Below are positions 1-7,604 of a stretch of DNA of 64,000 nucleotides, one piece after another (within the stretch, counting starts at the first letter, position 1; every line of letters begins with the position of its first letter). A program made the translations under genes and the position numbers. Below the pieces are notes generated by a model. That model made no database searches, had not been told where the DNA came from, and was given only the letters and a program-made list of their open reading frames with translations. Source of the stretch: Thiotrichaceae bacterium UBA973 (GTDB taxonomy: Bacteria; Pseudomonadota; Gammaproteobacteria; Eutrophobiales; Eutrophobiaceae); NCBI GenBank assembly GCA_002292815.1, contig DBBX01000003.1:1-64000 (forward strand), read 5' to 3'.

Positions 1-297
1 AAAGGTTTTGACGACGTACACACTTACAGCCAATAATCGAATAAATTCTACAAGATAATTTTTTTCAGTTGTTCGTATTTATTTATGACATAAACGACAA
101 ATAAAAGCTGCTTTGTTCTTAAGGTTTCCCCCGCATTTAATGAATAGCATTTGTCGCACTAAGCTAAATGATTGGCATGTTATGTCAAGCAATCTATCAA
201 TACACCCACCATAATTTCTCTGCGTTTGGAAAAAAACATTCAGTAATTAAACACAAAATAGATGTATTGAATCAACGGAAATATATATGGAGGATTT
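1..297. other. Gene-free left edge
   Basis: AT-rich stretch with no convincing reading frame. The last 31 bases (from 267) are the first copy of the leader that recurs before the second 63-aa gene, including a GGAGG ribosome binding site at about 288-294. A promoter for the small-gene operon must lie here, but no clear -35/-10 pair stands out. Confidence 0.5.
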
Positions 298-489
298 ATG
301 GTTAGCACAATAAATCGTATCGACAATGGAGTATCTATCGTCTATTCATCTGCATTCGAGCGTTACTATGTCGGCAATATCGAAACACATACATATAGCG
401 CAGAAGGTTATAAAAATGAAGGTGATGCTCTAGATGCATACAAGAATAACAAAGTGATATGGGCTGCGGGGATCAAGAATGAAAACTAA
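298..489 (+). CDS. Small hypothetical protein, paralogue 1 (63 aa)
   Basis: A 63-residue soluble protein of unknown function, nearly the same as the next gene. Both share the core SSAFERYY, the segment ETHTYSAEGYKNE and the ending KVIW..GIKNEN. There is no signal peptide or membrane segment. The ATG is preceded by GGAGGATTT at good spacing. It is one half of a tandem duplication and probably co-transcribed with the following gene and the zinc-finger gene. The aromatic-rich conserved core kept in both copies argues that the protein is made. No known family was recognised. Confidence 0.65.
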   Translation: MVSTINRIDNGVSIVYSSAFERYYVGNIETHTYSAEGYKNEGDALDAYKNNKVIWAAGIKNEN

Positions 490-544
490 TACTCTGGCAC
501 AAGATAAATTGAATCAACGGTATACATATACGGAGGATTTATGA
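479..544 (+). pseudogene. Vestigial 5' end of the zinc-finger gene left by duplication
   Basis: ATG at 479 begins MKTNTLAQDK, matching MKTNTMTQDK at the start of the intact gene at 722. After ten codons the frame runs into the leader of the second gene copy and stops at TGA 542-544, which overlaps that copy's ATG (ATGA). It is a by-product of the tandem duplication; it may still be translated and couple the two copies. Confidence 0.6.
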
Positions 545-732
545 TTAGCACAGTAAAGAGCATCAGCAATGTTGTCGTTATCGTCTATTCATCTGCATTT
601 GAGCGTTACTACCTCAGGAATATCGAAACACATACTTATAGTGCAGAAGGTTATAAAAATGAAGATGATGCATTACATGCTCTTAATAGTAACAAAGTGA
701 TATGGGTTGTGGGGATTAAAAATGAAAACTAA
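541..732 (+). CDS. Small hypothetical protein, paralogue 2 (63 aa)
   Basis: Second copy of the duplicated 63-aa gene. It keeps SSAFERYY, ETHTYSAEGYKNE and the GIKNEN ending. The N-terminal third and the region before KVIW have diverged (for example VVVIVYSS against VSIVYSS). It has its own GGAGG site. Its last codons overlap the start of the zinc-finger gene by 11 bases, a typical translational-coupling layout. The function is unknown. Reading frame and length preserved after divergence suggest both copies are selected. Confidence 0.65.
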   Translation: MISTVKSISNVVVIVYSSAFERYYLRNIETHTYSAEGYKNEDDALHALNSNKVIWVVGIKNEN

Positions 733-1024
733 TACAATGACACAAGATAAAAAGTATTTTGTTACAAGTAAAGTCACTTGTCCTGAATGTAGTGGGACGG
801 GGGTATTATCTCAATTAGTTAATAAACAATCACAGAAAACACATACGGCAATTCTGTCGAGCGTAAATAAAATTCCATTAATTTACAAGGTCTCTTCTTG
901 CGATAATAATTGTACATGTCTTATCTGTGATGGAAGTGGACAGATTAAGAATGATGTTCCACTAAAAGAGGCTTTGATAGAAACATTGAAGTATTTGGCG
1001 GATAAGGACAATAGATTGGCGTAA
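722..1024 (+). CDS. Small DnaJ-zinc-finger-like protein (100 aa)
   Basis: Start placed at 722 because the MKTNT... N-terminus is duplicated at 479 together with the upstream gene; a longer frame from 707 is possible. The protein has two CxxCxGxG motifs, CPECSGTG near residue 20 and CLICDGSG near residue 67. This is the zinc-binding repeat type of the DnaJ cysteine-rich domain. About 40 residues separate the two motifs, with further cysteines before the second. There is no J domain. In DnaJ such repeats bind zinc and unfolded protein; here they suggest a small zinc-binding adaptor. It overlaps the preceding gene by 11 bases, so the two are probably translated together. Confidence 0.65.
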   Translation: MKTNTMTQDKKYFVTSKVTCPECSGTGVLSQLVNKQSQKTHTAILSSVNKIPLIYKVSSCDNNCTCLICDGSGQIKNDVPLKEALIETLKYLADKDNRLA

Positions 1025-1031
1025 CAGTCAA

Positions 1032-1055
1032 CCAGGTATCCAGGTATCCAGGTTT
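1032..1055. repeat. Three 8-bp direct repeats
   Basis: CCAGGTAT, CCAGGTAT, CCAGGTTT in tandem directly after the zinc-finger gene. This is a short slippage-type repeat with no visible role. The rest of the gene-free stretch 1025-1323 shows only this repeat and the terminator at 1172-1204. Confidence 0.7.
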
Positions 1056-1171
1056 GGATATGACCAGGCTATATAGAAGGCCAGCAAAGACGGCTAAGAG
1101 GAAGGAGGTGTGTCCCTGTGGCTATATAATAACAATATGTTAATAATAGTAGATCATGCTCATTCCTGCCT

Positions 1172-1204
1172 AAAAAAAACAGGTTCAAAAATGAACCTGT
1201 TTTC
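1172..1204 (-). terminator. Bidirectional intrinsic terminator
   Basis: Perfect stem AACAGGTTCA / TGAACCTGTT with a 4-base A-rich loop. The minus strand has an eight-T tail and the plus strand a short T-rich tail. It would end the minus-strand PAS-EAL transcript about 120 bases after its stop and can also end the small-gene operon coming from the left. Confidence 0.8.
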
Positions 1205-1323
1205 TACGACATTTGGGAATTAACTGAATTAACTGTTGTAGCACAGAAGGACAACTGTAATAGTTTTTTCACATGTAAAATTTAAAGAAGAACTGAAATT
1301 AAATTTGGCTGATATCGTTTTTT

Positions 1324-4131
1324 TTATAGCAACGGTTCAGGCTTATGAATCGCATACCCTTGCGCAAAATCGACATTTAATTCCTTGAGCTTATTCTGTA
1401 TTTCTTCGTTCTCTACGTATTCTCCAATAATCTTCAAACCCATCACATGTCCCACATCAGTGATGCTCTTTACAAATACTTCGCTTACTTCATCTTCTAG
1501 AATATCTTTTACAAAAGAGCCATCTATTTTTAAATAGTTAACCGGCAAGTTCTTCAAATACATAAATGAAGACAATCCACTACCAAAATCATCCAAAGAA
1601 AACTTACATCCAACATCTGTTAATGATTTAATATGATTAATTGAGAGGCTTAAATTTGTCATTGCTGAACTTTCTGTGATTTCGAAACATACCCTATTGG
1701 TAGGTACATCATACTGAATTATCTTATCATGAATATAATCCATCATATTTTCATTACTCACTGTTTGACCAGATAAATTAATAGAAATATCATCATTTTT
1801 TCCAAGACTTTTTCCTTCCGATACAAGCCAAGAAAATGCATGGTCTATCACCCATTTATCTATGCGGTCTACCATACTATGTCTTTCGGCTGCAGGTAAA
1901 AAGGAATTAGGCGCTACAATACTGCCATCTTCATCAATCATCCTTATCAATAATTCATAATGATTACCTGAAAATTTATCTAGTAAAGGCGTTATTAATT
2001 GTTTATAGAGCACAAAGCGGTTTTCTTTCAAAGCATCAGATATCAGGGAGATAGCTTGTATTTCCTTTTTCTTTCGATCTAAATCTGTATCGTCTGGATC
2101 CCAAACATAAATTCGATTGCCCCCTAAGTCACTAGCCAATGAAATAGCTTGTTGTCCCATTCGAATGATTTCATTTGCATTATTAATATTAACGATATCG
2201 ACGACACCTAGACTAGCTGTAACATCAAAAGATTTATTATCCGTTTTAAAGACAAATGTTTGTATTGCATTTAATAGCGCAATAAACCGTGGCATTAATT
2301 CAGTTATTCTATTTTTTTCCAGAAGAACAGAAATGCTTTGATTAGAAGTCTTGCCTATCAAAGCACTTTTACCCATAGCATTAGTCACTATGGATGATAC
2401 TTCCTTTAATAAATCATCTCTCTGTTTATGCCCACATGATTCAAGTATTGCTTTTGTCTGATCAATACTAATCATGCATAAAGTGTTGCTGCACTGATTA
2501 TTTTTACTTGCGTCAATAACTTTTTGAACATTAGCAACAAACTCTTCTGTCGTCATTAAACCCGTTTTCGGGTCATATTTTTTGTTATAATCAAGCTCTT
2601 CATGCAATTCATGTGCTTGTGTAACATCTTCTGATAAAACAGGAATTCTTATTGTTCCGTCCATGTCAAGAATCACCCGCGAATAATCCTTAACCCAGAT
2701 TATCTCTCCATCCTTCCTAATAAAACGACGCTTATGAGTAAATAATTGACCTGGTTTTTGAACTATCTTTTTCAAGGCTGCCTTGATTCCATGAACGTCT
2801 ACTTTAGGCACAAATTCAAATATTTTTTTATTTTTTAATTCTTTTACTTCGTATCCTAAGTATTCAGCTCCATACCTGTTTACTTCTTTAATAGTGCCTT
2901 CAATATCCAAAGTTATAAAAATGGCCGGCGTTTCTTCATATAAATCATGATACCGTTTTTCAACATCCCATAAAGCATCCTGCGTCTGTCTAATATCCGT
3001 CACGTCCCTTGAAATTCCAACGACACCAACTAATTCACCTTGTTTAGAAAATGCTGGCTGTACTGTAGAATTAAAATATTTAATATTGTTTTTATTTCCA
3101 AATATATTTTCCTTGCTATAGGGTTTTTCAGTTGCCATCACCTCATCATCAATTGATTTAATTAACATAGCTGTCTCTTCATCGAAGATCTCATAATCAT
3201 CATGTTCGACTATATCTTCATATTCTTTTCCGACAAATTTCGCACCAGCTGGATTAATATACTTGTATTTACCTTTTAGATTTTTAAAATAAATACAATC
3301 TTGAGTGTTATTAATAACAGTTGACAGATTTTCTTGGCTTTTCCTTAGTTTCTCTTCTATTTTTAAACGATTTGTTATATCGCGTGATACACCAAGGACG
3401 CCAGTAACCATATTTTCATCAACTACGCTAACGCATGGCGTTATTGACAATTCAAACCACTTTGGACCCTCTGGAGAATCAAACATCTCGTCATGTTTGT
3501 ATGACTCTTTTGTCCGTATGGCTTTTCGATCCATAGCAACAATATCGTCAGCTAAATCTCCAGGAAATATTTCATGATCAGTTTTTCCAATAATATCTTC
3601 TACTTTACGACCAATTAAATCAGCTCCTGCTTTATTAATGATTACATATTTACCTCTTCTGTCTTTTTTAAAGATAACATCTTTCGATTGTTCAAAAATG
3701 AGTGAAAGTAATGCTTCTCTCTCTCTAAGCGCTGTTTCTAAATCTTGAAATTTTGTCAAGTCGTGGCATATACCAATAGTGCCTAACACATTGTTGTCTT
3801 GATCAAAAAATGGGGATATTGTTGAGTGGATATGTCTTTTATTTTCAGCTTCGTTGTAAACACGTCTTTCTGTAATTGTTTCTAATGTGGTTAATACTTT
3901 TTTGGATACTGAACTTATGATTGCTGCTGTGGTGGGGTCGAATATATCTTCATCTGTGTGGCCAAGAATTTCTATTGGATCCTTGCCGATCATTTTTGAA
4001 GCAGCATTATTGAGGTAGGTATAAACTTGATTGGTATTTTTAACAAATACCGCATCACTATAATGGTCGAAAAGTGGTCCAAAATTCTGTTTAAAAATGA
4101 CACTTATAAAGTTATTGTCAAGTGTATTCAT
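1324..4131 (-). CDS. PAS4-GGDEF(degenerate)-EAL cyclic-di-GMP phosphodiesterase
   Basis: 935-aa soluble sensor with no membrane segments. Four PAS domains (about 18-130, 140-258, 265-380, 393-508) are followed by a GGDEF-like domain (517-680) and an EAL domain (695-935). At the GGDEF signature position the sequence is SNQSI (about 597-601), so cyclase activity is not expected. The EAL domain keeps the usual metal and substrate residues: E726 in ELLIR, N785, E817, D847-D848 in DDFG, K868, E904 and Q924 in QGY. It probably hydrolyses c-di-GMP under PAS control. The ligand or cofactor of the PAS domains is not evident. A perfect inverted repeat lies 42 bases upstream. A terminator at 1172-1204 ends the transcript. 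Confidence 0.92.
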   Translation of the reverse strand: MNTLDNNFISVIFKQNFGPLFDHYSDAVFVKNTNQVYTYLNNAASKMIGKDPIEILGHTDEDIFDPTTAAIISSVSKKVLTTLETITERRVYNEAENKRHIHSTISPFFDQDNNVLGTIGICHDLTKFQDLETALREREALLSLIFEQSKDVIFKKDRRGKYVIINKAGADLIGRKVEDIIGKTDHEIFPGDLADDIVAMDRKAIRTKESYKHDEMFDSPEGPKWFELSITPCVSVVDENMVTGVLGVSRDITNRLKIEEKLRKSQENLSTVINNTQDCIYFKNLKGKYKYINPAGAKFVGKEYEDIVEHDDYEIFDEETAMLIKSIDDEVMATEKPYSKENIFGNKNNIKYFNSTVQPAFSKQGELVGVVGISRDVTDIRQTQDALWDVEKRYHDLYEETPAIFITLDIEGTIKEVNRYGAEYLGYEVKELKNKKIFEFVPKVDVHGIKAALKKIVQKPGQLFTHKRRFIRKDGEIIWVKDYSRVILDMDGTIRIPVLSEDVTQAHELHEELDYNKKYDPKTGLMTTEEFVANVQKVIDASKNNQCSNTLCMISIDQTKAILESCGHKQRDDLLKEVSSIVTNAMGKSALIGKTSNQSISVLLEKNRITELMPRFIALLNAIQTFVFKTDNKSFDVTASLGVVDIVNINNANEIIRMGQQAISLASDLGGNRIYVWDPDDTDLDRKKKEIQAISLISDALKENRFVLYKQLITPLLDKFSGNHYELLIRMIDEDGSIVAPNSFLPAAERHSMVDRIDKWVIDHAFSWLVSEGKSLGKNDDISINLSGQTVSNENMMDYIHDKIIQYDVPTNRVCFEITESSAMTNLSLSINHIKSLTDVGCKFSLDDFGSGLSSFMYLKNLPVNYLKIDGSFVKDILEDEVSEVFVKSITDVGHVMGLKIIGEYVENEEIQNKLKELNVDFAQGYAIHKPEPLL

Positions 4132-4172
4132 GCCTTAAACCCTCTTAATTACTAATATATAATTTATAAATT

Positions 4173-4199
4173 TTATATCTCTAATAGTGAGAGATATAA
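4173..4199. promoter_or_regulatory. Perfect 10-bp inverted repeat upstream of the PAS-EAL gene
   Basis: TTATATCTCT, a 7-base spacer, then AGAGATATAA, 42 bases upstream of the PAS-EAL start at 4131. The position and dyad symmetry suit an operator for a dimeric regulator. There is no T-run, so a terminator is unlikely. The regulator is unknown; the LysR-type gene 600 bases away is one candidate. Confidence 0.5.
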
Positions 4200-4468
4200 A
4201 AGATACTTCTTAATAATTATAATATATGTTTACCTTTTATATATAATTATAACTATGAATTAGTTCACAAAATATGATTCTAGATACTTTAATTTTTCGT
4301 AAGAAAAACGTCAGACTTTAATAAGTTAATCGAGATCAGTTCGCGACAGGATCGGCATGGATGGAATCGTCCGGGAGAGCCTTACCTGGCATGGATGGCA
4401 TATACTGATAGTTCATCCTCATGGCACTCGATCCAACACTAAAAATTAAGAACACGGTGTTTATACAA

Positions 4469-4640
4469 CTAGAAGGGTAAATACACCCTTGGTCTTTCAC
4501 TCCAATCTATTTCACTAGCTTCTCCAAATACTCCTCCAGCAATATTGCTTCCTATGCTCGCTGCCATCTCTCTTAGACCAGTTGTATCATTTGCTTGATT
4601 AAGTGCTTCTTCATTAGACTGCAAGAATTTCAATTTTAAT
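4469..4640 (-). pseudogene. 3' remnant of an unidentified gene
   Basis: Within the 668-base gap 4132-4799 the minus strand is open for about 57 codons ending at TAG (4469-4471). It has natural-looking protein composition, including QANDTTGLREMAASIG and a WSERPRVYLPF C-terminus, but no start codon or ribosome binding site. Its 5' edge runs into the hairpin at 4641. It reads as the C-terminal piece of a lost gene; the family was not recognised. The rest of the gap (4200-4468, 4670-4799) is AT-rich without genes. It contains GGCATGGATGG twice, at about 4354 and 4392. Confidence 0.4.
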
Positions 4641-4669
4641 CTTTGATGATAGAATCATCAAAGTTTTTT
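4641..4669 (+). terminator. Strong orphan intrinsic terminator
   Basis: Perfect 10-bp stem CTTTGATGAT / ATCATCAAAG with a 3-base loop followed by TTTTTT on the plus strand. No plus-strand gene precedes it. It either ends an unannotated small RNA from 4200-4640 or is left from a lost gene. Confidence 0.7.
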
Positions 4670-4799
4670 ACTTATGTTAATTTTATTCAAGCTTTTATGT
4701 AAATAATTAAAAAAATATTTTCTTACAATTGTGAGAATAATTATAAGACTTAACGTATTATATTTGCATGCAGGATAAGAAGCTTAGTCGCATACAGTT

Positions 4800-5723
4800 A
4801 TGAAACCCACTTTAAAACAATTGGAATATTTTCTTGCTATTATTAAATATGGCAGTATCCGTCGAGCGGCAAATGCATTGGGTATTAGTCAACCAACGTT
4901 AAGTGCTCAGTTAGCAAAACTTGAACAAATATTTAAATTAAATTTATTCGAACGTGTTCGTAGCGGCACTATATTGTCTCCATCTGGCCAACATCTATTA
5001 CCTTATGTCCAGATTATGGTTGAAGACATGAATAATTTGATGGACGCAGTAGAAATTGCAATAAGTGGCAGCAAGGGAGTTTATCGTCTGGGTGTGACTT
5101 CTACATTAGGCTCGTATTTACTCGCTTATCTGTTACCTGAAATTCATCAGCAATATCATCATCTAAAATTTATTGTTCGTGAAGATGCGCCAAACATTCT
5201 GGTAGAAGGATTGACAGAAGGCCGTCATGATTTGCTTTTGATTCCCTTGCCTTTAAATAATGATAGTTTTCATATTGAGACTTTAATTCGTGAGGAGTTA
5301 TTTATTGTGATGGCCAATGATCATCCATTGGCAACCAAAAGCAGTATAACTACAGATGATTTAGTCGGAGAAAAAGTGGTCAATATGGAAGATAACCATC
5401 TTTACTCAAAGCAAATAGATGAGCTTTGTAATCGCTTTGGTTTAGCCCCCCTAAAAGATTATCAGGGAACGAGTCTAGACGCTTTGCGTGCGATGGTTTC
5501 TACAGGTGTTGGTATAGCTTTCTTCCCATCACTATATGTCCATTCAGAGATTAGAGCTGAGTCAAATTTACATGTGATGAAAATAAAAGGGGAGTCTATT
5601 TATCGAATGCACGCTATTGCATGGCGTCATAGTTCACCCGCACGAATATTTTTTAGAGAGTTTTCCGTTGTATTTAAAGAACTGATTAAGGAAAAGCTCG
5701 GCGATGTTGTAGAAGTAATGTAA
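4800..5723 (+). CDS. OxyR-like LysR-family transcription regulator lacking the peroxidatic cysteine
   Basis: 307 aa: N-terminal winged helix-turn-helix (about 5-62, core SIRRAANALGISQPTLSAQL) and a LysR substrate-binding domain (about 95-295). The redox loop aligns closely with E. coli OxyR around C199 and C208 (MEDNH then L201, and DELC with C210), followed by the OxyR-like TSLDALRAMVSTGVGIAFFP. The histidine before the active cysteine is kept (H200). The peroxidatic cysteine itself is leucine and only the second cysteine remains. A disulfide switch of the OxyR kind is therefore impossible, and another signal is expected. No clear ribosome binding site is seen. The gene is convergent with the aspartic protease gene. 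Targets are unknown. Confidence 0.9.
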   Translation: MKPTLKQLEYFLAIIKYGSIRRAANALGISQPTLSAQLAKLEQIFKLNLFERVRSGTILSPSGQHLLPYVQIMVEDMNNLMDAVEIAISGSKGVYRLGVTSTLGSYLLAYLLPEIHQQYHHLKFIVREDAPNILVEGLTEGRHDLLLIPLPLNNDSFHIETLIREELFIVMANDHPLATKSSITTDDLVGEKVVNMEDNHLYSKQIDELCNRFGLAPLKDYQGTSLDALRAMVSTGVGIAFFPSLYVHSEIRAESNLHVMKIKGESIYRMHAIAWRHSSPARIFFREFSVVFKELIKEKLGDVVEVM

Positions 5724-5775
5724 TTGGAAACCCTAGTTAACTGTTTAGTAATATCTTCTTTAATTTCATCGACTG

Positions 5776-6264
5776 CTATTTCATCGATATTAGGTTTTCA
5801 GCAATTGAATTTTTATAAAAGGGACAACCTGACAACACTAACTCTAGTGGTTTTATATGTACTGCAAAGGGCGCTGCTATACTTAAGGCGCTTAAACCCA
5901 GTATGTTGCGACCGGCACGTTTCATTACCGCAACTTCCATTTCACCTAAATTGCAGTTTTCTCCAATACTAAAAGACTTTATCTTGTATAGGTTCATCGT
6001 TTCATATTTACCATTTGCGAGCCGCGCTGCTATTTCACCTGTTTTTTCAACTTTTCCAGACTCCGAAATTTGTTTGAATAATTCACGATTCAGTGTAATC
6101 ATTCCTGCTCCAGTATCGACTAAAAATTGAGAGCGAATATTAGAGTTGATTACTGCTTCTACATATAGACTGCCAGACTGTGATTTATCGATAGGAACGT
6201 TAACATCAATTGCTTGAGCGGATGTATGTATAAGCAGAAAGGAGATGAGTAATTTTATTTTCAT
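5776..6264 (-). CDS. Secreted retropepsin-like aspartic protease
   Basis: 162 aa. An N-terminal signal peptide (MKIKLLISFLLIHTSAQA) is followed by a clan AA aspartic-protease fold with the active-site motif FLVDTGAG (D50), then an ILGL-type flap or second-sheet segment around residues 125-130. Single-domain bacterial enzymes of this kind act as homodimers with one Asp per subunit, here probably in the periplasm. Two cysteines (about 104 and 147) could form a disulfide. The substrate is unknown. It ends 52 bases from the end of the convergent LysR gene. Confidence 0.75.
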   Translation of the reverse strand: MKIKLLISFLLIHTSAQAIDVNVPIDKSQSGSLYVEAVINSNIRSQFLVDTGAGMITLNRELFKQISESGKVEKTGEIAARLANGKYETMNLYKIKSFSIGENCNLGEMEVAVMKRAGRNILGLSALSIAAPFAVHIKPLELVLSGCPFYKNSIAENLISMK

Positions 6265-6454
6265 GTTGTCTTAAATTCCAAATAGCCTAGTCGTTTTTTA
6301 AAGTGCAAATGATTCATCTGTAAATTTAATATCTATTAAAATAATTGCATAAACCCTGCCAAGCCAGAATTTAATTCATAACCTGTTGTTATTTAAAGAA
6401 ATTAACGATTATCAAATAGTTAAAATAGACATAAAAAACATACATATGCACCAA

Positions 6455-6476
6455 TATAGTGCATACCTGCACTATA
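6455..6476. promoter_or_regulatory. Operator-like nested inverted repeats
   Basis: TATAGTGCA, spacer TACC, TGCACTATA: a perfect 9-bp dyad. Just upstream is a second, overlapping dyad (TGCAC...GTGCA, 6448-6463). Three TGCAC half-sites in 26 bp, about 160 bases before the small secreted gene at 6636, look like a protein-binding site or promoter operator. Further down, AGGGAGG (6514-6520) resembles a ribosome binding site but has no start codon at normal distance. Confidence 0.5.
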
Positions 6477-6635
6477 TAAAGTCGTTATATACAAAAAAAA
6501 TGAGATAAAATTAAGGGAGGTATATAGATAAATACTATATGAATGTCTCACAAATTTACTTCGTTTCTAATCTAATATTAGATGGTAAAATCTAGAAAAA
6601 ATTTAAAAAGAAAACAAATAATAGGATCAAAGAAA

Positions 6636-6884
6636 ATGAAAAAATTGGGTTTATTCACATTAAGTTTAGTATTTTTATCGATGTCTGCATTCGCAGATAA
6701 TAACGTTGTTGCTAAGAACAATTCTTATGAAACAGTTAAAGTTGTGAAGGTTGATAGAACTGGCAAGCCCCCTTTTAAACGTACCATACAAAGTATTAGT
6801 GTGACTGATGTAGCTTTATTAGAAGAGTCTAAAAACACTCCTGCAAACTCTAAAGTAAGAGCTGCAATTCAATACAAAAAATAA
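6636..6884 (+). CDS. Small secreted hypothetical protein (82 aa)
   Basis: Start placed at 6636, 18 codons inside the longest frame, because a clean signal peptide begins there (MKKLGLFTLSLVFLSMSAFA, cleavage before DNN) after an AGGA site. The mature chain is about 62 residues and basic, with the segment VKVDRTGKPPFKR and no cysteines. The function is unknown; a small periplasmic or exported protein is likely. A hairpin at 6956-6980 lies after it. The reading frame may be expressed under the dyad operator at 6455-6476. Confidence 0.65.
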   Translation: MKKLGLFTLSLVFLSMSAFADNNVVAKNNSYETVKVVKVDRTGKPPFKRTIQSISVTDVALLEESKNTPANSKVRAAIQYKK

Positions 6885-6955
6885 ATACTAAAAACAACAC
6901 CCTTAATTCAATTTTAACTAGGACTAATCATCTAGTTATGATTTCGTGTATTGGC

Positions 6956-6980
6956 CGGGCTTCTTAAGATAAGAAGCCCG
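6956..6980 (+). terminator. Hairpin after the small secreted gene
   Basis: CGGGCTTCTT, 5-base loop, AAGAAGCCCG: a perfect GC-rich 10-bp stem with only a weak T-containing tail. It is the likely 3' end of the 6636-6884 transcript. The rest of the gap 6885-7211 shows an imperfect AGGGGTG...CACCCCT pair (7104-7134) and no gene. Confidence 0.65.
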
Positions 6981-7211
6981 AATTATACTTATTGCTCGAA
7001 GTTATTTAGTTAAACAACTTTACTATAAGATTCCATTAGCATGGACACCCCTTCTCGATGAGTCTGCTAATAAAAATGTAAGGTGATCGGTTCAAGAAAG
7101 TTCTAGGGGTGGTTTGGGTGCAAGCGATCACCCCTGCCCTACAGACTGCTCCCCTCTGGCGATTTTTACAGGTAGTCATGCCCTCGACAGCGAAATTTTC
7201 TGCAGGTGGAG

Positions 7212-7364
7212 TCAGTCTCTGTCCGCCAAAGCTGAATTCCTCTCTGCACGCTCCTGCTGCTGTTTTGGTTCACCATGTCGAAACTCTAAGAAAGTTAGCA
7301 CAAGGCCTATGAGCATCATCACGAATACAAAAACGGCTAAATAAATCAAGTTGTCGGCAATCAT
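7212..7364 (-). CDS. Tiny single-pass membrane protein (50 aa)
   Basis: A 50-residue frame beginning MIADNLIYLAVFVF. One membrane helix (about 6-27) is followed by a charged tail rich in Glu, Arg and Gln. Its ATG overlaps the stop codon of the preceding gene as ATGA (7361-7364), the layout of translationally coupled subunits. It is the last of three small membrane-protein genes. The family was not recognised; the shape (one helix plus polar tail) resembles accessory subunits of membrane complexes, but that is only analogy. Confidence 0.55.
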   Translation of the reverse strand: MIADNLIYLAVFVFVMMLIGLVLTFLEFRHGEPKQQQERAERNSALADRD

Positions 7365-7546
7365 GATTGCTCTCGCTTTGATAGGAGGCTCGACAATTTA
7401 AAGTAGATACCAAACGCAAGAATGGAAGGCACCCATACGGCAGTGAACAATCCCTCCATTTGTTTACCCTCGAACCAGAGCAGTCCAGAAATGGCAAAAG
7501 ACACCGCGACCGCGAGCAGGATAAAAAAGTCGGATAGTTTAAACAT
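7361..7546 (-). CDS. Small two-helix membrane protein (61 aa)
   Basis: 61 residues with two hydrophobic segments (about 6-24 and 32-52) separated by the short polar loop FEGKQMEG, and a basic SKREQS tail. It is the middle gene of a three-gene minus-strand cluster. It lies 58 bases after the upstream gene and overlaps the next start by 4 bases. The surrounding DNA has visibly higher GC than the flanks. The function is unknown; the predicted location is the inner membrane. Confidence 0.6.
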   Translation of the reverse strand: MFKLSDFFILLAVAVSFAISGLLWFEGKQMEGLFTAVWVPSILAFGIYFKLSSLLSKREQS

Positions 7547-7604
7547 ATTAATTTCCTTACTTTATAGTTGACGTTTGTCCGGATAAGGGCCCGGATGCAC
7601 CCAT

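Larger units (their letters stand above)
267..751 (+). repeat. Tandem duplication of a 243-bp unit
   Basis: Two head-to-tail copies (about 267-508 and 509-751). Each contains the leader TTGAATCAACGG, a GGAGG ribosome binding site, a complete 63-aa gene and the first codons of the next gene. The gene starts (298 and 541) and the downstream ATGs (479 and 722) are both exactly 243 bases apart. The copies have diverged by substitutions and one single-base indel in the leader, so this is a real old duplication rather than an assembly artefact. Confidence 0.85.

Noticed and set aside
239..256. Near-repeat of TTCAGTAATT.AACACAA at 239-256 and about 11747-11764
   Set aside because: 17 of 18 matches in AT-rich DNA could be chance; no second edge or shared gene supports a mobile-element end.
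5724..5972. Plus-strand frame opposite the aspartic protease gene
   Set aside because: Overlaps the retropepsin-like gene with a signal peptide and active-site motif; no ribosome binding site of its own.
6539..6595. Short leader peptide (18 codons) before the secreted gene at 6636
   Set aside because: The Shine-Dalgarno-like AGGGAGG is about 18 bases away, too far for this ATG; left as an open question in the findings.
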